64,000 bases of DNA from Bacillota bacterium. GTDB lineage: Bacteria > Bacillota_I > Bacilli_A > Erysipelotrichales > Coprobacillaceae. Shown piece by piece: positions 52,809 to 61,309 of this stretch; position 1 is the stretch's first letter; each line of letters begins with the position of its first letter. The stretch covers positions 1-64,000 of the forward strand of contig JAUNWT010000003.1 in the NCBI GenBank assembly GCA_030540195.1. The letters are read 5' to 3'. A model generated the notes under the pieces. That model was not told the DNA's origin and made no database searches. It saw only the letters and a list, made by a program, of their open reading frames with translations. A program made the translations under genes and the position numbers.

Positions 52809-55124
52809 TTAATCTATTTTCTTTTTTCTTAGATAAGTTAAAACAACTAAACTTCCTATTAATAATAAAGCAATACCTATAATATTTTCATCATCGCCTG
52901 TTTTTACTTTTTTAACTTCTTGTTTATTTTCAGCTTTTACCATTGGTTTTATTGTTTCTTGATTATTGGATGTTGATTCATTCCTTTTATCATCTTTTAT
53001 TTGTTCTTTCAAAATCAAGGTTGTTGTAGCTACACCATCTTCAAACGTTACCTTAACATGATGTGTTCCCACAGAAAGTGTATTTAAATAATCATCATCA
53101 AAAGTAATAATTGTAGATCCCTTGGTTACTTTATAATGTAATTTATTAACTTCTTGACCATCTATTTCCACTTTTACATCTTCTGTAAATTCATGATCAA
53201 TTCTTATTGCATGATCATTTCCACTTTCTTTAACAAAAGTTTCATTTTCACCTTCAATAACTTTATAAGAAATATTTTTCTTTACAAGTCCTTCAATAGC
53301 TTTAGTGATAGTATCTGCATAATTATCGACGGTTGCCTGTTCTAGAATATTTTTATTATAAACAACAGATTCTATTGCTTCTGCCACTTTTGAAAAATCC
53401 ACATAATAATCTTTATTAAGTGACTTTGCTTTAGCAATAGCTTCTTCTACTTTTGTATAATCCGCTGATTTTAATATTAATGACTTGATTGCTTTATAAA
53501 TAATATCCTCATAACCATCTACAATATTTTGTTCAGTAACATTCTTTCCTTCTTCTACTAAAGCAAGTGCATCTTTCAATACTTTTACAGTTTCATCTGT
53601 ATAAATGCTCAAATCCGTTGGTATCTTTGATTTTGCTTCATTGACTTTTGTATAATCAGCATCTTTATATTTTAATTCACTTATTGCTTTATTAATAGCA
53701 TTTGCATAGTTATCCACAATTTCTTGTTCAAGAATATTTTTATTATAATTAACAGCATCGATAGCTTCTATAACCTTTGAAAAATCCTTATAATAATCTT
53801 TATTAAGAGACTTTGCTCGATTAATAGCTGCTTCTACTTTGGTATAATTGGCAGGTTTTGGAACTAATGATTTTATTGCTTCATTGATTGCCTTAGCATA
53901 ATTATCTACAATTTCTTGTTCAAACATATTTTTATCATAAGCAACCGAATCGATTGCTTCTGTAACCTTTGAAAAATCCTCATAATGATCTTTATTAAGC
54001 GATTTTGCTTGGTTAATAGCTTTTTCTACTTTAGTATAATCAGCAGGTTTTACCGTCAATGATTCAATTGCGGCAATAAGAGTATCTGCATACCCATCTA
54101 CCATTTCTTGTTCTGTAATATTCTTTCCTTCTTCTATTGCATCAAGTGCATTTTGTAATGCTTCTACTGTTTCATCTGTATATATACTTAAATCATTTGG
54201 TACTTTTGATTTTGCTTCGTTGACTTTTGTATAATCTGCACAATCGTATAATATCTTTGAAAGTGAATGAATAATTTCATTAAAAGTCGTTTCAGCTTCT
54301 AAAGAATTTTTAAACCCTTTATAATAATCCTCATTATTATCTTTTTGACCTAGTTGATCATAACTTTCTGCATCTAAATAATTACTAGACATACCATACA
54401 TATACGCATTAAATTTTTCAATATCTGTCCAATTACCATCCCCATCATCACCACTAATAGATATATCCGTATTAGAAGACATTCCAACAGTATACATTTT
54501 TGCCTTTTCTTTTATATTTTTTGCCATTGATATTGCATTATTTGCGACTTTATCTTCAAAATCTGATTGACTTGTTGGTGCGCCGTCAGTAATAAAAATA
54601 ATAACTCTCTTTACATATTTTCTACTATTGTCATTGATACTTTCATCGACTAATTTTTTTGTTAGTTCCATTGCTATATCTGCACGAGTTGCTCCAGCAG
54701 GTTTAATATCTTTTACTTTTGTTTTTAAACTTTCTTTATTTTCCTCAGTAATAGCCACATAATTACTTACAATTTGCGTATAATTATATCTATATCCTTT
54801 ATCGCTATATGTTTCATTTCCTATTCTATCGCTTTTATTACCCGCAAATTTTATAATAGAAATTCGACTTTGTTTAGTAATATCATCTCTATAAGAATTC
54901 TTTTTGGCATATTGATCAATAAATTGATAAACTAATTCATTTAAAAGATTTATTCTCTTCGTGGAATCTTCTTTACTCAGTGGGTCATCCATACTTCCAG
55001 AAGCATCTAATACAAAAGTAATATCTAATGGAGCTGATTCATCTTGATCAAGCGCAAATACATTGATTGGTATAAACGTTATAACTAAAGATAACGATAA
55101 CAATATCTTCTTTATCCTTTTCAT
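52809..55124 (-). CDS. Surface protein: vWA domain, five FIVAR repeats, wall anchor
   Basis: The protein has 771 aa. A signal peptide (to about residue 24, NVFA) is followed by a von Willebrand A domain at residues ~30-300: FVLDASGSMD is the MIDAS motif, with a later FITDGAPTS. Five FIVAR-like repeats of about 64 residues (~300-620) begin with (D/N)YTKV and alternate between two subtypes. An X2/Ig-like domain (GSTIITFDDDYLNTLSVGTHHVKVTFEDG in outline) is next. The C-terminus is VKTGD, a TM helix and RKKKID, a sortase-type anchor with a degenerate LPXTG. It is a probable adhesin or matrix-binding protein. GGAGG precedes the ATG. Confidence 0.88.
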   Translation of the reverse strand: MKRIKKILLSLSLVITFIPINVFALDQDESAPLDITFVLDASGSMDDPLSKEDSTKRINLLNELVYQFIDQYAKKNSYRDDITKQSRISIIKFAGNKSDRIGNETYSDKGYRYNYTQIVSNYVAITEENKESLKTKVKDIKPAGATRADIAMELTKKLVDESINDNSRKYVKRVIIFITDGAPTSQSDFEDKVANNAISMAKNIKEKAKMYTVGMSSNTDISISGDDGDGNWTDIEKFNAYMYGMSSNYLDAESYDQLGQKDNNEDYYKGFKNSLEAETTFNEIIHSLSKILYDCADYTKVNEAKSKVPNDLSIYTDETVEALQNALDAIEEGKNITEQEMVDGYADTLIAAIESLTVKPADYTKVEKAINQAKSLNKDHYEDFSKVTEAIDSVAYDKNMFEQEIVDNYAKAINEAIKSLVPKPANYTKVEAAINRAKSLNKDYYKDFSKVIEAIDAVNYNKNILEQEIVDNYANAINKAISELKYKDADYTKVNEAKSKIPTDLSIYTDETVKVLKDALALVEEGKNVTEQNIVDGYEDIIYKAIKSLILKSADYTKVEEAIAKAKSLNKDYYVDFSKVAEAIESVVYNKNILEQATVDNYADTITKAIEGLVKKNISYKVIEGENETFVKESGNDHAIRIDHEFTEDVKVEIDGQEVNKLHYKVTKGSTIITFDDDYLNTLSVGTHHVKVTFEDGVATTTLILKEQIKDDKRNESTSNNQETIKPMVKAENKQEVKKVKTGDDENIIGIALLLIGSLVVLTYLRKKKID

Positions 55125-55163
55125 ATAAGACCTCCAAACTACATCTTATTACTCACCATTTAT

Positions 55164-55191
55164 TAAATATCGCCCCAAGTGGGACGATATT
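55164..55191 (-). terminator. Terminator-like hairpin after the GLUG/FIVAR gene
   Basis: ATATCGTCCC, loop ACTT, GGGGCGATAT: same stem as at 52779-52806 with a different loop. Confidence 0.72.
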
Positions 55192-55195
55192 TAAT

Positions 55196-56983
55196 TTAAT
55201 CTATTTTCTTTTTTCTTAGATAAGTTAAAACAACTAAACTTCCTACTAATAATAAAGCTACACCTACAATATTTGTATCATCACCTGTTTTTACTTTTTT
55301 AACTTCTTGTTTATTTTCTGTTTTAACCGTTGGTTTTACTGTTTCTTGATTATTTGATGTTGAATCATTCTTTTTATCATCATTATCTTTTACAGGTGTT
55401 TCATTTTTATCATTATTTTTCTTTACAAGTCCTTCAATAGCTTTATTAATTGCATCTGCATAACCATCCACTGTTGCTTGTTCAGTAATATTCTTTTCTT
55501 CTTCTACTAAAGCAAGTGCATCTTTCAATACTTTTACTGTTTCATCTGTATAGATACTTAAATCACTTGGTACTTTAGCTTTTGCTTCATTGACCTTTGT
55601 ATAATCAGCATCTTTATATTTTAATTCACTTATTGCTTTATTGATTGCATCTGCATAACTATCTACTGTTGCTTGTTCATATTTACTTTTTGCATGATCA
55701 ACTGCATTAATTGCATCTTCTACAATAGAATAGTTAGCATATAGATTAGCATCTATTTTTTTAGCATCTGTGATTGCATCATTTACCTTTGTATAATCTG
55801 CAAGAATATTTCTTTCATCCCATGCAAATGTAGGATGATTAATTCCAGCTACCCATTCAATACCTGTTCCAGCATTATTTTGAAGATCAGTAAGTACGCT
55901 AGCAGAAGTAAAATTAGAACTTTCTCTTCCACATATAGACTGATCAAAGTTCGGATCTGCGGATGCAGTACCCGCATTCCAGTCTACAACAAGTTTTACA
56001 ACTGCACTATAGTTATTATCTAAATCATCAGGCACTCTATCTGGCCAAATACAATTTGTAATATTAGCTACTGTAACAGCTGCAACCCAAGTGATATTAC
56101 CCGGTTCTGCACAATTAATATTCTTTGTCGATACCATACAATTTTTAATTATTACACCAGGCTCTCCATGAAAATCAAAATTTGCACCGAGAATGCCACC
56201 TACAGCTGAATTAATATTTTGACAAGAAACAGAGCCTCCAAACCAGCAATCGATAATTTGTGAACTACTTGCAGAATTTTCCCATTGTCCAATTAATCCT
56301 CCTACAGTATCAACACTATCCTCACTAGGTTCAGTACTAATAACCGTGGCATTTGAAGCACAACCTTTTACCTGTGTACTCCAAGTACATTGCCCTATTA
56401 AACCACCTAGCATCTTATCACCAACATCATTTTCAATTTTTCCACTTGTATAACAGTTTTCAACTATACCACCATTGACCCAATCTGCCAAAATACCAGC
56501 AAGTAGAGAACAATCATTAGAAACAATATCAGCATTCGTAACCATCAAATTTTTCACAATTCCACCAGATGATATAACGCCAAACAATCCATTTCGTGTT
56601 AAATCTTCTCCTGTATAGTGATGATACAAATTCATTATTTTGTGATACTGACCATCAAAAGTACCGTCAAAATATTGAATAAAATTACTACCATTTCCAA
56701 TAGATATCCATTGATGCCCTGAAAGGTCCAAATCATTATCTAAATAAATCGTTTTATCTTTAAATACTATATCACCATTAACCAACTGAGCCAAACCTGC
56801 AAGTTGTTCTGCGGTTGTAATATGATATTCACTATCTGTTTCATGCCCAACATACCAGCTTGTGTCAGCTGTCCCATCCCATGTATCTACTGCTTCTGCC
56901 GCAAATACATTTGTAGGCACAAATGATACAGCCATGGATAATGATAATAATACCGCAACCATTATTTTCTTAATTGCTTTCAT
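55196..56983 (-). CDS. Surface protein: GLUG-like beta-helix, two FIVAR repeats, wall anchor
   Basis: The protein has 595 aa from the ATG at 56983 (GGGAGG seven bases upstream; earlier ATGs overlap the site). The signal peptide ends near NVFAAEA. Residues ~35-380 form a beta-helix of the kind seen in bacterial adhesins and IgA-peptidase surface proteins: YHITTAEQLAGLAQLVN, FDGTFDGQYHKIMNLY, and repeated GGIVENC/GGLIGQ turns (GLUG-like). Two FIVAR repeats follow, then a ~90-residue C-terminus nearly identical to that of the neighbouring vWA protein, with KKVKTGDDTN and a TM anchor. Likely a surface adhesin. Its promoter has a TTGTATACAA element. Confidence 0.87.
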   Translation of the reverse strand: MKAIKKIMVAVLLSLSMAVSFVPTNVFAAEAVDTWDGTADTSWYVGHETDSEYHITTAEQLAGLAQLVNGDIVFKDKTIYLDNDLDLSGHQWISIGNGSNFIQYFDGTFDGQYHKIMNLYHHYTGEDLTRNGLFGVISSGGIVKNLMVTNADIVSNDCSLLAGILADWVNGGIVENCYTSGKIENDVGDKMLGGLIGQCTWSTQVKGCASNATVISTEPSEDSVDTVGGLIGQWENSASSSQIIDCWFGGSVSCQNINSAVGGILGANFDFHGEPGVIIKNCMVSTKNINCAEPGNITWVAAVTVANITNCIWPDRVPDDLDNNYSAVVKLVVDWNAGTASADPNFDQSICGRESSNFTSASVLTDLQNNAGTGIEWVAGINHPTFAWDERNILADYTKVNDAITDAKKIDANLYANYSIVEDAINAVDHAKSKYEQATVDSYADAINKAISELKYKDADYTKVNEAKAKVPSDLSIYTDETVKVLKDALALVEEEKNITEQATVDGYADAINKAIEGLVKKNNDKNETPVKDNDDKKNDSTSNNQETVKPTVKTENKQEVKKVKTGDDTNIVGVALLLVGSLVVLTYLRKKKID

Positions 56984-57043
56984 ATGCATTCCTCCCAAAT
57001 AATCAATTTCAATGATACTTACAGTCTCATATTAAATTATTAA

Positions 57044-57071
57044 ATAATTATTGTCATTCAACAACAATTAT
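57044..57071. promoter_or_regulatory. Inverted repeat in the leader of the GLUG/FIVAR gene
   Basis: ATAATTATTGT and ACAACAATTAT are an 11-bp inverted repeat with one mismatch and a 6-bp centre. It lies between the promoter and the start codon. Operator or mRNA structure; function unknown. Confidence 0.45.
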
Positions 57072-57107
57072 CATTTTTAATTGAGACAATGTATCTCGTA
57101 TATATTT

Positions 57108-57136
57108 ATTATATTTTCTTATATGTTGTTTGTCAA
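57108..57136 (-). promoter_or_regulatory. Consensus promoter of the GLUG/FIVAR gene
   Basis: TTGACA (57131-57136), 17-bp spacer, TATAAT (57108-57113) on the minus strand: both hexamers perfect. Confidence 0.82.
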
Positions 57137-57146
57137 TTGTATACAA
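57137..57146. promoter_or_regulatory. TTGTATACAA palindrome abutting the -35 of the GLUG/FIVAR promoter
   Basis: Exact 10-mer directly next to the upstream edge of the -35. The same element is 15 bp away in three oppA promoters. Confidence 0.6.
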
Positions 57147-57186
57147 AAAAATCATACTCAAGAATTATAATTCTTAAGTATGATGC
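57144..57186 (-). terminator. Terminator after the YjcF-like GNAT gene
   Basis: ATCATACTTAAGAATT pairs with AATTCTTGAGTATGAT (one mismatch), then TTTTTT on the minus strand. Confidence 0.85.
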
Positions 57187-57191
57187 ATCTC

Positions 57192-57590
57192 TTATTTTTT
57201 CATCCATGTGTGAGGACAATCTTCATCATAATCTATTTCACCATAAGCTTTAAAACCTAGTTTTTCATAGAAGCCTTTAGCTTGAAGTTGTGCATGTAAA
57301 CATACTGTTCCTTTTAATAACTCACAAGCACTTTGTACAATATATTGTCCTACTTTTTTTCCACGATATTCTTTAATAACTGCTATTCTACCAATAATAT
57401 TAGCTTGTAGAGAATCATCATAATAATATCGGCATGTTCCAATGGGTTGATTGTTTTCAAAGGCAACTAGATGTTTACATTCTTGATCTAAATCATCAAA
57501 TTCATCTTTAAATCCTTGTTCTTCCATAAAGACTTTTATTCTTATATCTTTTGCTTCCTGAGGTAATTGTTCATAAATTTTATAATTCAT
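57192..57590 (-). CDS. GNAT-family acetyltransferase, YjcF/ElaA-like
   Basis: The protein has 132 aa. The N-terminal RIKVFMEEQGF helix is the RxxVFxxEQ signature of the YjcF/ElaA group. IGRIAVIKEYRGKKVGQYIV carries the acetyl-CoA loop, and AKGFYEKLGFKAYGEIDYDEDCPH is the usual C-terminal block. The acceptor is unknown. It lies 9 bp after the AEC transporter gene and is probably co-transcribed. Confidence 0.88.
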   Translation of the reverse strand: MNYKIYEQLPQEAKDIRIKVFMEEQGFKDEFDDLDQECKHLVAFENNQPIGTCRYYYDDSLQANIIGRIAVIKEYRGKKVGQYIVQSACELLKGTVCLHAQLQAKGFYEKLGFKAYGEIDYDEDCPHTWMKK

Positions 57591-57599
57591 AGACTTCTC

Positions 57600-58523
57600 C
57601 TATAATAACATTGTTGCAACAACAATAGGAATAGTAATAACTGATAATAATGTTGAAACAACGATATTTCTTGTTACGATTTTAACATTTGCATTATATT
57701 GTGTTGCAAGCATTAATACCATTGATCCTACTGGCATGGCATTAGTAATGATTGTAATGTTTGCATAATAAGGATCGATATGAAGTAAACGACAAACAAT
57801 CATTGTCACAAATGGTACAATCATTAAACGTACAAAAGCAAAGACATAACTACGCCAATCTGTAAAACTATCTTTAATTGGATAAACAGCTAATGATGAA
57901 CCAATCATCATCATGGAAAGTGGCGCTGTAAGTGAACCAATACTATTTACTGTATCCATTAAAACACTTGGAAGTTGAATATCGAATAAGTAAATAAAGA
58001 TTCCCACAAAAATCAAAATAATTCCTGGTGTAAGTAATTGTTTAAAATTCAACTTAAATTCACTATCATCACCTTTTGTAAGACACATAATCGCATAAGT
58101 ATACACAAAGAAGTTAAATGCCATGTGAATAAGTGATGCATAGAAAACAGCTTCTTGTCCAAAGACATCTAATAAAACAGGATATCCCATAAATCCTGTA
58201 TTCGCAAAAACAACCATACATTCATAAACAGGCCAATCTTTTTTAGGAAATGGGAAGATACGATTTATAATCTTTCCTAGTATTATAAATCCTATGTACA
58301 TTAAAATGCCGGCCCCAATCATTAAAAAGACAATACTTTTATCATTTCCTTCTACGCCTGCAATAGAACTAATAATAAGCATTGGTGATGCCACATTGAC
58401 AATCAATGCTGATATTTTTTTATTTGTATATTCATCAAAGATATGACACTTGAATAAAACAAATCCTAAAACAAGTAATAAAAACAATTTTAACATCGTT
58501 TGAAAGACAACCATGATATCCAT
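57600..58523 (-). CDS. AEC-family (auxin efflux carrier-like) transporter
   Basis: The protein has 307 aa with ten hydrophobic segments in a 5+5 arrangement. The family crossover is seen in NTGFMGYPVLLDVFG in the first half and MMIGSSLA and NAMPVGSMVLMLA in the second. Bacterial members export or exchange dicarboxylates such as malate, or other anions; auxin is only the family name. It stands with the GNAT gene behind a terminator. The substrate is not predictable. Confidence 0.88.
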   Translation of the reverse strand: MDIMVVFQTMLKLFLLLVLGFVLFKCHIFDEYTNKKISALIVNVASPMLIISSIAGVEGNDKSIVFLMIGAGILMYIGFIILGKIINRIFPFPKKDWPVYECMVVFANTGFMGYPVLLDVFGQEAVFYASLIHMAFNFFVYTYAIMCLTKGDDSEFKLNFKQLLTPGIILIFVGIFIYLFDIQLPSVLMDTVNSIGSLTAPLSMMMIGSSLAVYPIKDSFTDWRSYVFAFVRLMIVPFVTMIVCRLLHIDPYYANITIITNAMPVGSMVLMLATQYNANVKIVTRNIVVSTLLSVITIPIVVATMLL

Positions 58524-58626
58524 AAAATTCCCCCTCTTAAACCTTTACCATCTTATCATATTTCTATTTTTGCTCAATTCATTTTCATATTATAAAAATA
58601 ATTCATTAAAGCTTGGCTATCATAAC

Positions 58627-58673
58627 AAAAAAATTGTAACAAATGGTCAATTCCCAAATTATTACAATTTTTT
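58627..58673 (-). terminator. Terminator after the Pr6Pr gene
   Basis: AAAAAATTGTAA, 22-base loop, TTACAATTTTTTT on the minus strand. Confidence 0.78.
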
Positions 58674-58689
58674 AGATAAATACCTTTAA

Positions 58690-59364
58690 TTAATAAAAAT
58701 CTTTCTTTGTTTTCTTGATTTTCAAAAAAAGTTTTCCTAACCCAATAAAAATAATCAATAAAACAACAATCATATAAAATGTTCCAATTCCTAATGTCTT
58801 AGAGCCTAATAAAGATAGATCAAAACCAAACCATCCAGTAGAAGCACCATAATTTAAAAAATTATAAGGTGCTAACATATCGCCATACCAACGTATACCA
58901 AAGACTTGCCCTAAAATTAAAATATAACCAACATAAACAAGTGGTGGGATTACAGAATAAAAGACATGCCTTTTTTCAGGAAGATAGTTTTCGCTAAAGA
59001 AAATAAAATCAATGATAGCCAAAACTGGTGTTATAAAATGGACACATAAACTTCCTGCTCCATTATTTAAATAAGCACCGATAAAACCATGACTATTGGT
59101 TGGTGCTAATAAAAGCATATAAACAAAGAAGGTAAGCGTAATAGATATCGTCCCCATAAATTTAATCAGATACATTCCTTGTGGGATATATTTTGTTTTC
59201 TTTAAATTATAAATTAAAAAAATCAAAAGACAAACATCAATAAAGATATTTGATAAATTGGTAAAGTACGTAAAGAACATCCAATGATCTAATGATTGCA
59301 ACATTCCATAAATAGAAGAAAGTATTGCGATGAATTTTATAATTAGAGAAATCTTTCTTTTCAT
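58690..59364 (-). CDS. Pr6Pr-like six-TM membrane protein
   Basis: The protein has 224 aa from the ATG at 59364. A GTG at 59382 would add six residues, and the ribosome site GGGTGAT is weak. It has six hydrophobic segments with conserved-looking FFTYFTNLSN near residue 30, LCVHFITPVLAIIDF near 105 and PPLVYVGYIL. This layout matches the Pr6Pr (proteorhodopsin-like six-TM) family of unknown function. It is near the NhaC-type gene, but a terminator lies downstream and it need not share function. Confidence 0.72.
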   Translation of the reverse strand: MKRKISLIIKFIAILSSIYGMLQSLDHWMFFTYFTNLSNIFIDVCLLIFLIYNLKKTKYIPQGMYLIKFMGTISITLTFFVYMLLLAPTNSHGFIGAYLNNGAGSLCVHFITPVLAIIDFIFFSENYLPEKRHVFYSVIPPLVYVGYILILGQVFGIRWYGDMLAPYNFLNYGASTGWFGFDLSLLGSKTLGIGTFYMIVVLLIIFIGLGKLFLKIKKTKKDFY

Positions 59365-59415
59365 TTTTATCACCCGCAACACTATAACATATTATATTTT
59401 GAAGTTCAAATTTTT

Positions 59416-60912
59416 TTAATTCTTTCTTTTTTGATAAATACGTATTCCTAAAATAATTAAAACTAAAGAAGCAAAGGAAATACCTAAAGTAAGTACTAAA
59501 TTTTGAGTAAATCCAGCAACCAAATAACCTATAAAACAAGCACTTGATACAATCAAAGCATAAGGTATTTGTGTGGTAACATGATATAAATGATTACATT
59601 GTGCTCCTGTTGAAGCCATGATTGTCGTATCAGAGATAGGTGAAATATGATCACCACAAACTGCACCAGCTAAAATAGAAGCAATAGAAATAACTAACAT
59701 TGTTGACCCTTCAGGAAATAATGATGTTGCCATTGGAATTAAAATACCAAAAGTACCCCAAGATGTTCCTGTTGAAAAAGATAATCCTGCCCCAACTACA
59801 AATAAACACGCTGGTAGAATTGCGGTTGAAATTGAAGCAGATTGTAATGTGTTATAAACAAATGTTCCCGCTTGTAATTGATTTGAGACAAGATCACCTA
59901 AAGACCAAGCAAGTACAAGAATTAAAATTGAAGGAACCATCGCTTTAAACCCTTCTGGAATACATTCAACAAATTCATTATAAGAAACAACTTTACGAGG
60001 AATATAAAGAACAAAGACAAAAATAAGCGTAAAGAACGTTCCATAAACCAATCCTCTTGAGGCTTCACATTGACTAAAAGCTGTAATTAAATCTTTTCCA
60101 TCAAAGAAACCACCAGTATAGATCATCCCAATAATACAACTAAAAATTAAAACAATTACAGGTAAAATAAGATCCATAACTTTTCCATTTTCATTATAAG
60201 AGATTTCTTCACTTGTTTGATAAGAATCATCCCCAAAATGAATATCACCTTCCTTGGCTGCAAGTTCATGTTTTCTCATTTTTCCTACAAGAAATTCACT
60301 TTTAATCACATAACATACCATTACAATGGTAAGAAGAGCATAGAGATTAAAAGGAATAGTATTTAAAAACAATTGGAATCCATCTCCTGAAGTATAACCA
60401 CTGACAGCAGCAGCCCATGATGAAATAGGCGCGATGATACAAATAGGTGCTGCAGTACTATCAATAATATAAGCAAGCATTGCACGAGAAACTTTAAATT
60501 CATCAGTAATTTCACGCATAACACTTCCTACTGTTAAACAATTAAAATAATCATCAACAAAGATCACCACACCTAAAACAAAAGTAGAAAAAAGTGATTG
60601 TTTTGAAGATTTCATTTTCTTCTTTGCCCATTTTCCATAAGCTTGACTTCCTCCACTTTTAGTCATTAAAGTCACAATCATTCCTAACATCACTAAAAAC
60701 ATTAAGATACCAATATTAGAAGGTTTACTTAAACAACCAACAATGGTATCAAATAATAAATTCATACTTTCAACAATATGAAAATTTGTCAACAATAAAG
60801 TTCCTGTAATAATTCCTAATAATAAGGATAGATATACTTCTTTTGTTTTTAACGCAAAAACAATCGCAATAATTGGCGGTAATAACGCCCATACTGTACT
60901 TACAAAATTCAT
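59416..60912 (-). CDS. lysW: NhaC-family transporter, predicted lysine transporter LysW
   Basis: The protein has 498 aa from the ATG at 60912, which follows GGAGG; the extension to 60945 lies in the riboswitch terminator region. It has about 11-12 TM helices. Motifs such as FVDDYFNCLTVGSVM, GVVIFVDD, GTSWGTFGILIPMA and CGDHISPISDT(T) are typical of NhaC-type Na+/H+ antiporters. Its leader is a lysine riboswitch, and NhaC-family members under such control have been predicted to be lysine transporters (LysW). Lysine import is therefore more likely than simple Na+/H+ exchange. Confidence 0.88.
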   Translation of the reverse strand: MNFVSTVWALLPPIIAIVFALKTKEVYLSLLLGIITGTLLLTNFHIVESMNLLFDTIVGCLSKPSNIGILMFLVMLGMIVTLMTKSGGSQAYGKWAKKKMKSSKQSLFSTFVLGVVIFVDDYFNCLTVGSVMREITDEFKVSRAMLAYIIDSTAAPICIIAPISSWAAAVSGYTSGDGFQLFLNTIPFNLYALLTIVMVCYVIKSEFLVGKMRKHELAAKEGDIHFGDDSYQTSEEISYNENGKVMDLILPVIVLIFSCIIGMIYTGGFFDGKDLITAFSQCEASRGLVYGTFFTLIFVFVLYIPRKVVSYNEFVECIPEGFKAMVPSILILVLAWSLGDLVSNQLQAGTFVYNTLQSASISTAILPACLFVVGAGLSFSTGTSWGTFGILIPMATSLFPEGSTMLVISIASILAGAVCGDHISPISDTTIMASTGAQCNHLYHVTTQIPYALIVSSACFIGYLVAGFTQNLVLTLGISFASLVLIILGIRIYQKRKN

Positions 60913-61137
60913 CTTTTCCTCCATAAAAAAAGTACTTTGAGGCAATCAAAGTACTTACATACAAGATAGCTCTCCACTAAAAAGTGACAAGAAATTATAT
61001 ATTTTATAATTTCCCAGATAAATAAAAGTTGGTGCTTTTATTTTCTTCGGCACGTTTCCCTTTTCTCTTTAACTGTCACCAAACATTATTAAAGAGTACT
61101 CTTGATTCATGCACCTCTACCATTTATTCATTTTTCT
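60913..61137 (-). ncRNA. Lysine riboswitch (L-box) with terminator
   Basis: On the minus strand: GGTAGAGGTGCATGAAT, CAAGAGTA, GGTGACAG, AAAGGGAAACGTGCCGAAG, CTGGGA, TTGTCACTTTTTAGTGGAG and GCTATC. These are the conserved core blocks of the L-box five-helix junction, in order and spacing. A terminator AAGTACTTTGA, loop, TCAAAGTACTT then TTTTTT follows at about 60928-60957. High lysine should stop transcription before the transporter gene. Confidence 0.94.
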
Positions 61138-61142
61138 TTCAA

Positions 61143-61171
61143 AGAATAGCAAAGTCTTTTTATAAAGTCAA
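61143..61171 (-). promoter_or_regulatory. Promoter of the lysine riboswitch transcript
   Basis: TTGACT (61166-61171), 17-bp spacer, TATTCT (61143-61148) on the minus strand, a few bases before the L-box. Confidence 0.75.
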
Positions 61172-61238
61172 TTAAATTATATTGATTTCAATACAAAAAA
61201 CAATTCTAGTTTTTACAACTATATGCATAAATACAACA

Positions 61239-61287
61239 AAAGTGAACATCTTAAGTTGTTCATTTAACTTATTTTGTTCACTTTATA
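61239..61287 (-). terminator. Terminator after the GH16 gene
   Basis: AAAGTGAACA and TGTTCACTTT enclose a smaller AAGTT/AACTT hairpin. The T tract is short. A long, probably functional but not ideal terminator. Confidence 0.6.
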
Positions 61288-61309
61288 TTGCAACCCTATC
61301 TTCGATTAT

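Noticed and set aside
52809-56983. Repeated DNA in the FIVAR genes as a CRISPR-like or tandem-repeat array
   Set aside because: The repeats are about 190 bp, stay in frame and encode a known surface repeat.
59237-59539. 100-aa minus-strand frame spanning the Pr6Pr start and NhaC end
   Set aside because: It overlaps two convincing genes in another frame, is very Phe/Tyr/Cys-rich and lacks a ribosome site.
60770-60964. Short minus-strand frame over the riboswitch terminator and start of the NhaC gene
   Set aside because: It is a shadow in another frame, covering a structured leader and a clear transporter gene.
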